The translations under genes and the position numbers were made by a program. From positions 41,565,475 through 41,629,474 of the forward strand of contig OX638130.1 of the NCBI GenBank assembly GCA_951804985.1: a DNA stretch of 64,000 nucleotides, read 5' to 3'. Origin of the DNA: Dryomyza anilis. Taxonomy: Eukaryota; Arthropoda; Insecta; Diptera; Dryomyzidae. Shown in pieces: positions 29,983-41,685 of this stretch (the stretch's first letter is position 1; each line of letters begins with the position of its first letter). The notes beneath the pieces were generated by a model. The model made no database searches. It had not been told where the DNA came from and was given only the letters and a program-made list of their open reading frames with translations.

Positions 29983-30171
29983 CGACATTTTTTCAACCTT
30001 TTTTCATTTTTTGAAGTTACAAAAAGTTGATCAAATATTGTATTGTACCGCTTAAAAATACAAAATGTAATGCTGAATGTTCTCTCCAATCTATTTACTT
30101 GATTTTTAAAATCGGTAGACATGTGAGCCATTTCTTGCCAATCTTTGATTTTTGAAAAAAAGTCCTTTATG
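29983..30171 (-). CDS. Retinoblastoma-family (Rbf/p107-like) gene, internal exon
   Basis: The minus-strand exon encodes IKDFFSKIKDWQEMAHMS then NQVNRLERTFSITFCIFKRY and TIFDQLF. This follows the N-terminal domain of p107/p130 pocket proteins, where the same order FFSK-x-K-x-W-x-x-M, RLER-x-F and IFK-x-x-x-x-IF occurs. The acceptor (TTCAACAG) precedes 30,171, and the donor GTAAGT follows 29,983. The phase-2 junction makes a Ser codon with the upstream exon, as the family alignment requires. It is 189 bp with no stops. This is a chromosomal gene, not a transposon, and probably functional, given intact splice sites. Confidence 0.85.
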
Positions 30172-30223
30172 CTGTTGAAATTACAAGACATGAAAAAATA
30201 AAGCACGGTAAAAATTAACAAAC

Positions 30224-30363
30224 CTAATTTTGCAACAGCGTAGTAATTTTGTCAGGGAAACGCAATTTCCTATTACTACCAAATTGGGTCCACCAACGGT
30301 TGGAGTATATGAATCGCGACATGCTGCAAACAGAGCACAACAAAACCATTCCACAGGATTCCC
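30224..30363 (-). CDS. Retinoblastoma-family (Rbf/p107-like) gene, preceding exon
   Basis: The exon encodes NPVEWFCCALFAACRDS and GNCVSLTKLLRCCKI, matching the pocket-protein N-terminal segment with L-x-W-L-A-C-x-x-Y-V-A-C-R-K-S and N-C-V-S-L-T-R-I-L-R. The acceptor is TCTGTTTCAG before 30,363; the donor GTTTGT after 30,224 is weak but in the correct phase. It is joined to the next exon by a 52-bp intron (30,172-30,223). Upstream and downstream exons were not found in the window. The neighbouring Jockey cluster would lie in the downstream intron if the gene continues to the left. Confidence 0.85.
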
Positions 30364-30490
30364 CTGAAACAGAATAATATATTCATAATATTAAAATTAT
30401 ATTTATTCATTCTTTCCTAAAAAGATTTGAAGGGTTCGGTGCAAAAAATCAATTTATTTCGAAATTGAGTTTTTGATGACATATCGTCAC

Positions 30491-31131
30491 TCTCATGCCA
30501 AAAGGGGGCGAATGTGTAATTTTTGATATTTGCATTTTTGAATGTTGTTTTTCCTCAAGTATACTGTTCCAAAATGGTGTGTGATTTTGTTGGTTATTTC
30601 TAGCTACAAAAGACAAAACTAAAAGGGCGAATTCGAAAAACTGAAAATCAGGTCATGCCAAAAGGGCGATTTTTTTATCTTATTTTATTTTTTTTTAATA
30701 TAAATCTTTATTGGTGCAATATAAAAAAAGCACCTACCGATTGGTATCATTATTTAAAAAAAAAAACATTTTTCTTGCAAATAGAAAATGGAAAATTAAT
30801 GTTTGGTAAATTATTTTTAAATAATGATGCGAATCGACAGTTGCTTGGAAAACAAACAATTGGTGCCTTTACATCACTATTTTATCTTGCGCAAATAAAT
30901 AGTTATATCCGGACCATGCTTATGGTCAGGCTATAATCACGCAAAAACCGTATTTATAATTGTTCAAATTAAAAGATATTTTAAATACGTTATGATAATT
31001 GATGAATAAACCAAAATAACAAGAATATTGAAAAAATGATTTTAACTAGTTTTTAAAGCACTTCAAACTTTAAAATATGATTTCCTCATATTTTTGAAAA
31101 TGCACATTCACCCATTTGGCATGACAGTGAT
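30491..31131. mobile_element. Inverted-end repeat (non-autonomous DNA element, probable)
   Basis: Left CACTCTCATGCCAAAAGGG pairs with right CCCATTTGGCATGACAGTG in reverse complement, and the match continues through GAATGTG. A further CATGCCAAAAGGGCGA motif is at about 30,655. There is no transposase. No matching flanking duplication was found. It would lie in an Rbf intron. Confidence 0.5.
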
Positions 31132-31139
31132 GATGCACG

Positions 31140-32002
31140 CAGGAAATATGTAATTGGATATGTTTGAACTTAAATATAATCTGTTTACAAAACACTAAAT
31201 ATATGTTTGCAATATTGTTCTAAATATAATATAATCACAATTTTAATAATTTTGTTCAGATGTGAATAATATTATTTAAGCTACAAATATATTTCATTCA
31301 CTAAAAATCCAAAGTTTTAAATATAAAGCTCTTTCTTAACGTGTTACCGTATCCTACCGACGGACGGACATCATGTGAAATTGATGTATAGTGAGGGTAC
31401 CCGTTAAAAAAATTAAACCATTTTAAAATATTGAATACTTATAAATGTATTCACTAAAAATCCAAAGATTTAAGTATAGAGCTCTTTTAGTTTTCTTCTT
31501 AACGTGTACAAGCGGACAGACGGACAGTATGATGATATGCTCATAATCATAATAAGCACAATTTCAATCAAAACAAACGTTCCAGGTTGAGACTCTTCAG
31601 ACAAGACAATAATCAAAACACCTGCATGAAAAATTGCTTTAATATATTTGCATTTAATATTACATCTTAACTACTTTTAATTTTTTCATATTTCTGCTCG
31701 AGTTATAACATTTCGCTCGAAAAAAGATGAAACATATATTTTAACATTATTAAGAACAAATTCGATATCTTCGTTAATCAAGTTCTCATAATTTTCTTTA
31801 AAATTCTTTAAATTTATTCACATTGTAACCGTTTTTTATCAACTCGTCACTTAAAATTTGGTGGGAAATTCTAAATTATTTCATTTTTATTTAATATAAT
31901 TATAAAGTCAGATCAGATCTCAAAGGCCTCAACTTAATTATACTGTGATTTATTTTATAAAAAATGAATAAAAAGAAAACAAATTAGTTGACACTTGTTT
32001 TT
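31140..32002. other. AT-rich interval with a short local duplication
   Basis: A 60-bp segment with ATTCACTAAAAATCCAAAG and TTCTTAACGTGT occurs at about 31,287 and again at 31,449. No gene was accepted; a short minus-strand frame (31,700-31,860) shows no recognised family. Confidence 0.45.
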
Positions 32003-32758
32003 ATACCCTACACCTATGAGGTACAGGGTATGTGCATATATTGTAACGCCCCTTAGGAGGCGTGTCCGGTATGGAAAAGTATATATATTCTTGATCAGCA
32101 TCACTACCCGAGTCCGTTTAGCCATGTCCGTCTGTCTGTCCGTCTTGCTGTCTTGCTGTCCGAATACAGAAAATCTTGAGAAATACTGATCAGAATTCGA
32201 TGAAATTTCGTCTCAATATATTTTAGCCAAAAGTAGGAACTAAGTTTGAAAATGAGCCAAATCGGTCAACGGACACGCCCACCTCCCATACAAGTCACTT
32301 TTATATAACTCTTTAGGAACTAATAACTCGAAAAGTATTCAAAATATAGTTATAAAATTTAAAACATATTGTTATAATTCACCTAAAAATATGTGGTAAA
32401 AAAATGGGCGTGATCCGCCCACTTTTTTTTTTCATTATTTCCAGGGTTTTCATAGTGGGAGTTTGATCCGTAAATTATTAAAATCAAATCTGTGAAATAT
32501 TTGCCTTACAAAATATTAAATATAGGCGTGGTCCGCCCACTTTTATTTTTAAATTTTTTTTATTAGATATTTTATACTTTTATATCAATTTTTTAAATTA
32601 CATGAGACGTAAATTTCTGATATGTGAATAATATTATGAGGTATACAATTAAATATCTCACATTAAGGTGTAGGGTATTCCATAGTCGGGCCCGATCGAC
32701 TATAACAGTCCGTCCCATATGACCGAACTTACCCATGTGACCTAACTTTCCCAACTCG
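32003..32758 (+). mobile_element. HINE-like dispersed repeat, type A copy 2
   Basis: This is the opposite-strand relative of 13,551-14,406. It starts ATACCCTACACCTATGAG, has a (GTCTGTCC)-type tract at about 32,130, GTGTAGGGTATTCCATAG and the CGGGCCCGAT hairpin near 32,690, and ends CCCAACTCG before a T run. Confidence 0.68.
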
Positions 32759-34920
32759 TTTTTTCTATTCCTTGTACAAAAAAAAAATTGTAAAAATTTC
32801 TTAACTTTTGGTTTAAAAATTCTTAAGTACGAAATGCACTTTTTCAATTTTGAAGTCCGGATGCCCAATGGTTCCTTGCGGTATTTTTGATCTGGTTAAA
32901 GTAAGTTACACCTATGAGCAAAGTCGTAAAACAAACGATGTCCAGAATCGCGAGTTCTATAACATACATTTTTTTCAGCTGATCTAAAACTAGGCAATCT
33001 TTTCAATAAAATGCTCTAAAATTTGGCTGTTTTTTGGGTTAACACACAAAAGTGGTAACAATTATCGGGTCACAAGTGCTTTTTGCAGAAATAGAAAGTA
33101 GACAGTTTACACTTTATTTTGATACCAATTAGTCTGGATAAGTCAGGATAGCTATCAAAAATTTATTCTACTAAAGTTTGAGAATTTTCGGATTTTAACT
33201 GTTAAAATAAATTGGAATTTTATAAATGTATACAAATAATTTTGAAATTATTATCTTTTAATATGAAAGTACAAGGGTCATTTTTATCTTTTACCAAAAA
33301 AAATATTTTATAAAGATAAAGGTGTTACAAAAAAACATTATTAATTTTTTAAATTTTGTTCATCAATTTTTACAACACAAGTTTTATGCAACTTTGGCGA
33401 TTTATATAAAAAAAAAAAACTAAACAACGAACGTATTATTAATATTTGAAGTTTTTTCAAAAAAATGTTTTATTCAGATTTTGAAAACCATATATATCAA
33501 AAAGGGATTTTTTCCGAAAATAAACCACTATGCGCCGGATCCACTCGTTTCAGCGATACTCGTGTATTGCCGTTTTAAATAAAATATGGTCACTCGTTAA
33601 GTTTATATCTATAAAATCGAACGCAAAACCCCACCCGTCCGCATCATTTAAAACTATAAAGTTTAAATTAAACTCACCCGCCACTGCGGATAAATATAAA
33701 AACAAACAAAACCCTGATAATCGTGTGACTGCGTCATCGCGATATTTAATACAAACAATTAAAATAACAATACGCAACAATCAACGCAACCCCACAAAAT
33801 TTTGAGCAAATACTCAGAATGATGTACAAAACGAACATATTTTTTTGTGTTTATGTTTTTTATGTCATGTTTATTATTATAGAAGGAAACCATTAAAACA
33901 ATATTTATTGTATTAAAAATAATAATACTGAAATATTAAAATTAATAATACTTATTTTTTCGAATACTTGCAAATTAATTAGAAAACTTTTGAATTGTTA
34001 GAAAAAACTATAAATACATGAACCATAACATTAATGAGCCTACCATTAAGTACTTAATGAGACATTTTCTGAGTGTAACATAAAAACTTAACCTGGTAAG
34101 AAGTTTTTTAAAAATAGTTAAAGATTTATATTTATGAATGAGATAGGACGAATTTCCGTATTTTAGTTTTCCAGTCCACCTTCAGCCGTTGGACACCATT
34201 TCTTCTAACTTTTTTGATAACGCTTATCCAACTATCGCTTATAATATTTCAGTTTAACAAAATTTCAAATCTGGACCTAGCTCAGGGCAGTAGGATTACA
34301 TCCTTTTGAGCTAATTGCATTATATTGTTCTATTCGGTTTCAACAGTCCCTCGATCATTTATTTGGATCCTTAATCCCTTTTTTTGATTTTATTTGTAAC
34401 TTTAAATGATCTCAATTTAAATTTCATCTTTACTTTTTGAAAATGTGAAATATATTACATTTTTCTGCCACATCTCTTATTGATTGTTAGGTTAATATCT
34501 AACACTCTACTTTCGCCGCAAATCACACTTTTTCGATTTTTTGGTGACGACATGATCGATCACTTAAACTTGTTAATTTTTTTATTTGTCATAAATCAGA
34601 GAATTTTGAATGTACGGGATTTTTTTTTATCCCCATTTCAATTTGTAAAAATAATTTGGTTTACACCCCTTATATATTAATATATTTTGTTTCACACATT
34701 TGCCATATTTTTGGTTCATTTGTTTTGAGCAAATTACTCGCATTTTTGTATTATTTCACATACAGCTATCTTTAAAATGATATGTCACACTTATCTTTTT
34801 AGAATTCGTCGTATGAGTAAATTGTAAAAAAACAGTATATTTTGGTTGAAATCAAAGAATAATCTGAATACTATATCTTTGAAAATATCCACGTCTGCAG
34901 TTAAATTTTGTTAAAATGTT
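32759..34920. other. Unassigned AT-rich region
   Basis: No transposon ends, tandem arrays or family-like proteins were recognised. A C-rich island at 33,525-33,810 is open for about 90 codons on the plus strand and nearly so on the minus strand; its composition differs from its surroundings. It may be a LINE 5' UTR or unique exon sequence; neither can be shown. Confidence 0.4.
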
Positions 34921-35632
34921 GTAACGAACTTTCCGGGGTATGTTCAGCGGTGTCCAGGGTTCGTACAAAAATTAAACTTTTACTTTGATTTCAGTATTTT
35001 ACTTTATTATTTTATAAATTCAGTTTTAATTATTTATTGATGTTGTTTTTTGGAAATCGTTAGTCCTCTCAGTGTAGCGTTATTCTTCTCTGTGTAGTTT
35101 TGGGAATCGTTATTCGTCTCAGTGTACTTCGTGATATCTCTCAGTGTGCTATGGGAATTGCTATTCCTCACGAGGTGTTTATAGGAATCGGTATTCCTCT
35201 CAGTGTACTTATGGTTATTGCTATTCCTCTCAGTGTACTATGGGAATTAATATTCCTGACGAGCCCGGCTTGTATTGCTGCCCTGGGAATAGGTAGTCCT
35301 CGGCAGCCTGGGTAAGACTGTCTTCTGTTGCACAAAGACGCTCCTTTTATGCACGCCAGCTGGTGTATGCTGCTGCAGTCGTGCATCTCGTTGCTGTCTT
35401 CGTGTAGTGTTGCTAGTTGTACTGGCTGCATCGTATGCAGCAACAGAATGCAGCATTTATGTTGTTGTTGTTGCTGCAGAATTTGCTTTATGCTTTGTGT
35501 ATACGCTTCGTGTGTGTTTCATGTTGCAACCAGCATCAAACATGCTGTGATGCATGATGTGTTGCATGCTGCATTGTATGACGCAGTGGCGTTGTATGAT
35601 GTAGCTGCGTTATATGATGGAAGAACAATCAA
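34921..35632. repeat. Possible LTR-like start plus GGGAATCGTTATTCCTCTCA repeats
   Basis: TGTTGTAACGAACTTTCCGG near 34,917 looks like an LTR beginning, but no partner was found. From 35,060 to 35,265, variants of GGAATCGTTATTCCTCTCAG followed by TGTAC repeat about seven times. From 35,330 to 35,630 the sequence is rich in TGC/GCA triplets (GCATGCTGCAT type). No gene was accepted. Confidence 0.55.
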
Positions 35633-36554
35633 TTATTTTTATAATTTACATGTACTGGAACTATGTCATTACAATGCCGTCTTAATTTTCCATATTCTTA
35701 ATCTATTTAAAAAAATATGGTACTTTTTGTAAATGAGTCTTGAATTTATGTGTGAAAAATAATAGCAGCGAACCCAAATTTGTTACAAAATCCATTATTT
35801 TCTTCAAAGTTTTTAAATTTTGAACTTGTATTTATATTAGTTAGGTTAATTTGAACCGTATTGTTGAATATTTGAAATATTTTGTGTTGCTTTGATTAAA
35901 TATGGAACCTACACAACCAAGAATTGAAACCGTAACCGAAACCGATATCCGTTTAAAACCGTTTCATTTTTAAAACCGAAACCGTAACCGAAACCGTTAT
36001 ACGAAAATCAGAAAAAAACCGATATCCAAAACCGATATAAACGGTTTCGGTTTTATATCGGTTTAAAACGGTTTTTAAAAAAGTACCTATAAATAGAAAC
36101 AGAAAAACATATTTTATTTTATATAGAAGATCGTAAGTAAAATGTCATTTAATAAAATTTTGAGTTCCCAACATTTTTTCATGGCTAAAGAATATAAGCA
36201 TCTTAAAAATAAGGTCTGTGAAGCACCTTTGTAGCTGTAAATAGCTTCAAAAGTCGCTTCAAAATAGACAAAACAATGTTTTTTTCGCTTTTCTTCGCTA
36301 CGCTAGTTCGTACATCGATTGTGCATATGCACATTATTATTTTTGTTTTATTTTTACACATAGTTTTTGTGTTTTTCTTTTTTTCACAAATCCGCTGATT
36401 CGTATGTGCAAAAACAACAGAAATGCAAATAAAGCAGCATGACAATAAAGCAGCATCCAAGCTTTTGATAGAATTTTTGGCCGGAAATTTTTTGTACCAC
36501 AAAGAAAACTCGTTGTTGTTGCCAACTACATAGCTGTACTAGATACATACATGA

Positions 36555-36660
36555 AGTGTGGTGTCATGCGACTGTCTGCTGTCATGCGTCTGTCCGTTGT
36601 CATGAGTCTGTCTGTTGTCATGCGTCTGTTTGTTGTCATGCGATGATACCGGATAGCAAC
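36555..36660. repeat. 19-bp minisatellite
   Basis: About five units of TGTCATGCGTCTGTCTGT occur with point differences (GCGACTG, GAGTCTG, GTTTGT). Confidence 0.85.
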
Positions 36661-37499
36661 AAAGAGTTGTCGTTGTGAAAGTGTGTATATACGAACCGTA
36701 ATTCGTTATTGTTGTATTCTCTTCTTTCTTTTAGTGTTCGCTTTGTAGCGATTGCGTTTGAGATCGCAACAAAAAATGTTACCTTGCAAGATATTATTTA
36801 CATACGGATTTTTTTTAATCACTGACGAAAACAGAAATAGGCCTATACGAAATATTCCTTATATTTATTATGAATGTATAATATACATTAAACATATTAT
36901 GTTCATTTTATTATGGCCTTGAGATTTTGAATTGTCTTGTCAACATCACTTGATTTATACAATTATATTTTATTAGTTAATTCTTGTTAAAATATAATTC
37001 AATTTTTTTTTTTAGTAAAATAATTTATTTTTTGTTGAAGAAATTGAAAATATGGAAAATGAGTAACTTAAATACAATTAGTGTTCAAATTCTATACGTT
37101 TTCATAATTAATATGCAGTTTAAGATATTTGTCTTCGATCTTTTATTTAAAATTTAAAAAGTAAAATTTTGCAAGATTCTTGCAAGCAAGAGCAAGAAAG
37201 GTATTGCAAGAACAAGATCGTATGTACCTATGCAAGAGCAAGACTCAGCGTGTAAGAACAAGACCAAGAACAAGATTTCCATTTCTTGCCTTGCTCTTGC
37301 AAATGATCATCACTATTTTACATATATTGTAGTTCACTGAATTGTTGAAATTTAATTTCTTTGGCTTTTATGGATGGAATGTGTACAAAATTCTTCTTCT
37401 TTGCAATTCAGGTCATATCTCAGGTTATGCCAAAAAGTTGCTTTTCATTGGTTTGTGGTCACGAAATTTTAAATTAAAATTTTTTCTTGGTGTTAAAAT

Positions 37500-37804
37500 A
37501 ACAACAATAATAATAATAATAGTTTGGCGCTACAGTCCTGTATAGAACTTCGGCCGAGCTCTCTCACCATTTTGAGCTGATCGTGTTATATTTGTACTCA
37601 AAGTGGTGGGACCTACACAGTTTATTGCCGAACGGTGGGTGAGAGCTTTTCATAGGCAATGTTTTACTCTCGTAGGTTTTCCATTTACTGCCGAGAGGTA
37701 GCGCGGTATAGAAAAATGTTTCTATGAAAAGATGTTGTTAGCCCCAGTCCAGGCGGGGCCCTTTCGGCTCGCAGTCCAACGCACTAACCACTGAGCTACC
37801 GCGG
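37500..37804 (-). mobile_element. tRNA-derived SINE, copy 1 (full length)
   Basis: Read on the minus strand, the head GCCGCGGTAGCTCAGTGG has a pol III A box (TAGCTCAGTGGTTAG), followed by a tRNA-like body, a tRNA-unrelated region and an (ATT/TAA)n tail at 37,501-37,523. The B box is damaged here (a deletion leaves GGGCCCCGCC), whereas copy 2 keeps GGTTCAAGCCTGG. It sits inside the large inverted-repeat element. Confidence 0.82.
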
Positions 37805-38660
37805 CTACAACAAACATTGTTTAAATTCCATTTCCCTCTCTACCCCAATATCATAATTTGAACATACCTTAGCACCATATAAACAATGTTAAGTTATTTG
37901 AAAAATATGGAAAAAAGAAAATTTATACAAAACCGAAATCAAAACCGAAACCGTAACAGGAAACCGGTATACCGAAACCGTTTGGTTATAAAAACTTAAA
38001 ACCGAAACCGTAACCGAAACCGTAACCGAAACCGAAACGCGAAAAAACCGAAACCGAAATCGAAACCGTTATTCGTTTAGGTTTCAATCCTTGTACACAA
38101 CCTTGTTTAATAAATCGAGAAAAATCCTTAAATTGCATATCAAGATTTTTTTTCACTTTGGTACATTTCACAGAATGGTTACTTAAATCATATGTAATAT
38201 TGAAACAAGTGATTTGTTGATACTTTTTTTAAGTTTAGACACGTGTTTCGTATTTTTGTCAAATGTTTTGCTTTAGTTAACATTTTAGCTATGGAATAAA
38301 CAATATCCTGTATAATTTTGAAAGCTTTATTTTAAGAAATTTGCGCTAATTACTAAAACAAGGTTTTGCATATTCCATATTTAATCAAAGCAACATAAAA
38401 TATTTCAAATATTTAACAATACTTTTCAAAGTAGCCTAACTAATATAAATAAAAGTATTAAATTTAAAAACTTTGAAGAAAATAATGGATTTTGTAACAA
38501 ATTTGGTATCGCTGCTATTATTTTTCACACAAAAATTCAAGACTCATTTACAAAAGATACCACATTTTTTGAAATAGGTTAAGAATATGGAAAAATAAGA
38601 CGGCATTGTACATAATTCTAATAAATGTAAATTATAAAAATAATTGATTGTTCTTATTAC

Positions 38661-38897
38661 GCAACACTTCTAAAAAATGGAATTTATAATTTATGGGAGA
38701 ACAACGCTGCTATTATTTTTCACACAGCTGTACTTTGTTAATGTTACTTGTTTCGAAATGTATAAGCATTCGTTTTATTTTTGTAACAAGTTTGTTATAT
38801 TCAATTTTGAAACAAAATCACTTTTCTTGAGCAGACTAAATAAATTTGTCTTTATACCTTCTTTTATAAAACATCCCAACTGTTTGAATAATATATA
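38661..38897. other. AT-rich interval before copia 2
   Basis: CTGCTATTATTTTTCACAC, also present at 38,510, is repeated here. This interval could hold a degraded left LTR of copia 2, but no LTR partner was identified. Confidence 0.35.
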
Positions 38898-41203
38898 AAA
38901 GGTTATGGGCAATTTGGACAAACAAACGGGAATTGTACAATTCACTGGAGTGAATTATGAAAACTGCAGATTCCGAGTGGAAAGACATTAGCGGCGGTTG
39001 GTTGTTTGGTAGCTGTTACTGAGTCAGCGCAAATCACTACCGTGGGTTCGTCATCAGATATGGCCATTGCTGTATTCAATCGTAAAGATGCAAAAGCTCA
39101 AGATTTCATCACATAGTTTATAAATGACGATTATTTGGAATACGTCCGTGATAAGAAAACTGCCAAGGAAATGTGGGAAGCACTTGAATCGTCGTTTGCA
39201 CGCAAATCTCCACAAAGTCAGACGTTGGTCCGAAAGGAACTGGTTAATTTAAGACTGCGAGAGGGTGAAGATTTAAGTGCGCATTTGCTCAAGTTTGACT
39301 CGCTGGTGCGTCAGCTCAAGGAGCTAAACCAGAGGAAGCGGATTTGGTCTCGCCACTTTTTTTAACACTTCCGGAGTCGTATGGTGCTATAATAACAGCT
39401 TTGGAAAACCTGCGAGAAGAAGACCTAACTTAAGCAGTCGTTAGGGTACGCTTGATTGGCGAGGATGCTAAGAAGAAACACCGCAACACAGAACAGGCTG
39501 TTGAAAAGATGACGGCGTTTGCACAAAGAAAAAAATGGAAAATTTAATGGCAAGTGTCACAAATGCGGTCGAGTTGGACACATGAATAATAACTGCCGTG
39601 TCAAGGAAGCGAAAATTGCGTCTCAGTCAAGGACGAATGTGAGCTTTATGGTATACGCTAATAGAAAATCACAGCTTAATGATTAACGCGATGAAGTGAT
39701 TTTTGCTTTGGATTCAGGTGCAACAGAACACTTTGTGAACGATGACTACATTTTTTCAAATATGTCATCGCTAGCTACACCACGGCTTATTAATGTTGCA
39801 AAGAATGAAGAGATTGTTACTCTTTCAAAAATTGACGAAGTAAAAGTACAAAGCAATTAGCAATACTGGGACTGACATCATTTTAAAGAACGTTTTATAT
39901 AGTCCAAATTTTCGCGAGAATTTACTGTCGGTGAGCAAGGTGATCGAAGCTGGACTGAATGTGCAGTTTAAGAAGAGGTATGCAAATATGGAAAATGATG
40001 GAATTGTTATTGCTACTGCAAGACGTCCTGCAACCTTTTTGAAATAATGATGAGGATCACTAAGTCAGCTGCAAATTTGGGAAAAGCTGAGACAGGTGAG
40101 CCATTTAAGTCATCAAGGTTACCATGAACTAGTGGATCATGAGATGGTAACTGGGATCGCCAATGCAAATCAGAACGGTTTTTATGAGGTATGTGCAAAG
40201 AGTAAGCAGTGTCGCGAACTTTTTACTGGTACACGCGTGAGAGCAAAAAGGCCGATCGAACACATACACTCAGACGTATGCGGACCAATAACACCAATTA
40301 CAAACAATGGTTCACGATATTTCGTTAGTCATAGATGATCATACTCATTTCGCTATGGTCTATCTAATGAAAAATAAATCAGAAACATTTGGAAGATTTA
40401 AAGATTATGAAGCGGTTTTAACGGCGCAGTTTGAAACTAAGATATCGAAGCTTACTGTAGATCAAGGACGTGAGTACAAGTCAAACGAATTATTATTGTT
40501 TTGCGAGCAGAAGGGCATCCAAATACTTGAAATGACAGCCTATACTCCTCAACAGAATGGAGTTGCTGAGAGGTTCAACCGAACTTTGGTTGAAAAGGTT
40601 CGCGCGCTGATGTTGGAAGCTGAAGTTCCCAGTAGTACCAGTGTTTTCTTGATAAATAGATGTCCAACCAAGGCACTAAATGTGTTTAAAACACCGGCAG
40701 AATTGTGGTTCAGCAGAAAGCCAGATCTTTCGCATTTTTGGATATCAAGTTTTTGATTGGATACCTGATCAAAAACGAAAGAAACTGGATGCAAAAAGTA
40801 AGGATTATGTCATTATGTCATATGACTGCCCAAACGGATACCGTTTATGGCATATGGATAAACATAGTATTGTGTTGGCACGTGACTGCAAATTCAACGA
40901 ATGCTCCTATCCTTTCAAGATAAATAATACTACTCAAAAGTGTAATACTACTCGAAGTGAGAGGCAGCGACAACCAACAAGCAAATTTGCTGACTATTAT
41001 TTTTCACTATTCGAGGCGTGTTCAGTTCAGAAGTCTGAAGTTCCAAATTCATTTTCTGACATAAATGATTCTGAAGATCGCAAGGAATGAATATCTGCAG
41101 TTCAGAGTGAATTGGATTCGATGGAGAAAAACGATGTCTGGAAATTAGTAAGGAAACCGGAGAAGACTAAACTATTGAAGTCCAGGTGTGTCTAAACAAT
41201 TAA
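38898..41203 (+). mobile_element. Copia-type retrotransposon 2, 3' truncated
   Basis: The primer site GGTTATGGGC at 38,900 overlaps the gag start. Coding fragments follow in order: gag (MWEALESSFARKS, 39,170), knuckle CHKCGRVGHMNNNC near 39,555, protease FALDSGATEHFVND near 39,707, pre-integrase (SHQGYHELVDH, 40,105), and integrase with HSDVCGP, VDQGREY and PQQNGVAERFNRTL (40,270-40,600). A post-integrase region leads to the very start of RT (SELDSMEKNDVWKLV, 41,108). It stops at 41,203, where a HINE-like copy begins; RT and RNase H are gone. Several stops and frame changes are present. Confidence 0.87.
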
Positions 41204-41647
41204 CCAGTTGGGAAGGTTAGATCACATGGGAAATTTTAAAGTAGGTGTAATTATGATAGTTAGGATTATTAAAATTATAGTCGGTCTAAGCCGACTATAA
41301 ATACCCTACACATATGTGTGGTTACCATTCAAAGTGATATATAGGTCATCAGGGTATACGAATCCTGAAAATAATTACAAACTTTCAATCGCTGAATAAT
41401 ATCCATTCATTTCATACCCATATTTACAAATGGGTAGGTGTACCGAATTTCGATTTTTTTTTTGGAACCACAAGTCGTACCGGCGGAAAACATTATTTTC
41501 ATGTATTTGAGCATGATTTCAATATATATTTGATCAAAAAAGTTTATCAAGAATATATATACTTTTCCATACCGGAGATGCTTCCTTTTGGGTGTTACAA
41601 ACGGCGTACCAAACTGAATATACCCTTCCACTCTTAGTGTAGGGTAT
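41204..41647 (-). mobile_element. HINE-like dispersed repeat, type B copy 3
   Basis: This minus-oriented copy with terminal CCAGTTGGGAAGG, hairpin AGTCGGTCTAAGCCGACT and the other terminus AGTGTAGGGTAT lacks the microsatellite. It lies exactly between truncated copia 2 and the gag side of the BEL element. Confidence 0.72.
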
Positions 41648-41685
41648 GACAACAGGTGCAACACGTTTTATTTTTCGCAACAATG

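Larger units (their letters stand above)
35633..38660. mobile_element. ~3-kb element bounded by ~280-bp inverted repeats
   Basis: Sequence 35,633-35,905 (AAGAACAATCAATTATTTTT to TTGATTAAATATGGA) recurs in reverse complement at 38,375-38,660 with moderate divergence. The interior holds irregular arrays of AACCGAAACCGT (35,920-36,070 and 37,925-38,090), a 19-bp TGTCATGCGTCTGTCTGT minisatellite (36,555-36,660), a small inverted repeat of GCAAGAGCAAG (37,175-37,300) and a SINE. No transposase was seen. It is a fold-back-type or long-TIR element by structure; family unknown. Confidence 0.68.

Noticed and set aside
31700..31860. Minus-strand frame with NYENLINEDIEFVLNN
   Set aside because: Short, broken, no recognised family and no splice support in the AT-rich setting.
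32593..32868. 91-codon minus-strand frame
   Set aside because: Lies across the end of a HINE-like copy; its sequence is the repeat hairpin and terminus.
34917..35060. Solo LTR beginning TGTTGTAACGAAC
   Set aside because: No partner, no clear end and no target duplication; kept only as a possibility.
35328..35732. 134-codon Cys-rich plus-strand frame
   Set aside because: Product of TGC/GCA-rich low-complexity sequence; overlaps an equally long minus frame.
37741..37804. tRNA gene
   Set aside because: tRNA-like, but the B box is deleted and it is joined to a SINE body and tail.
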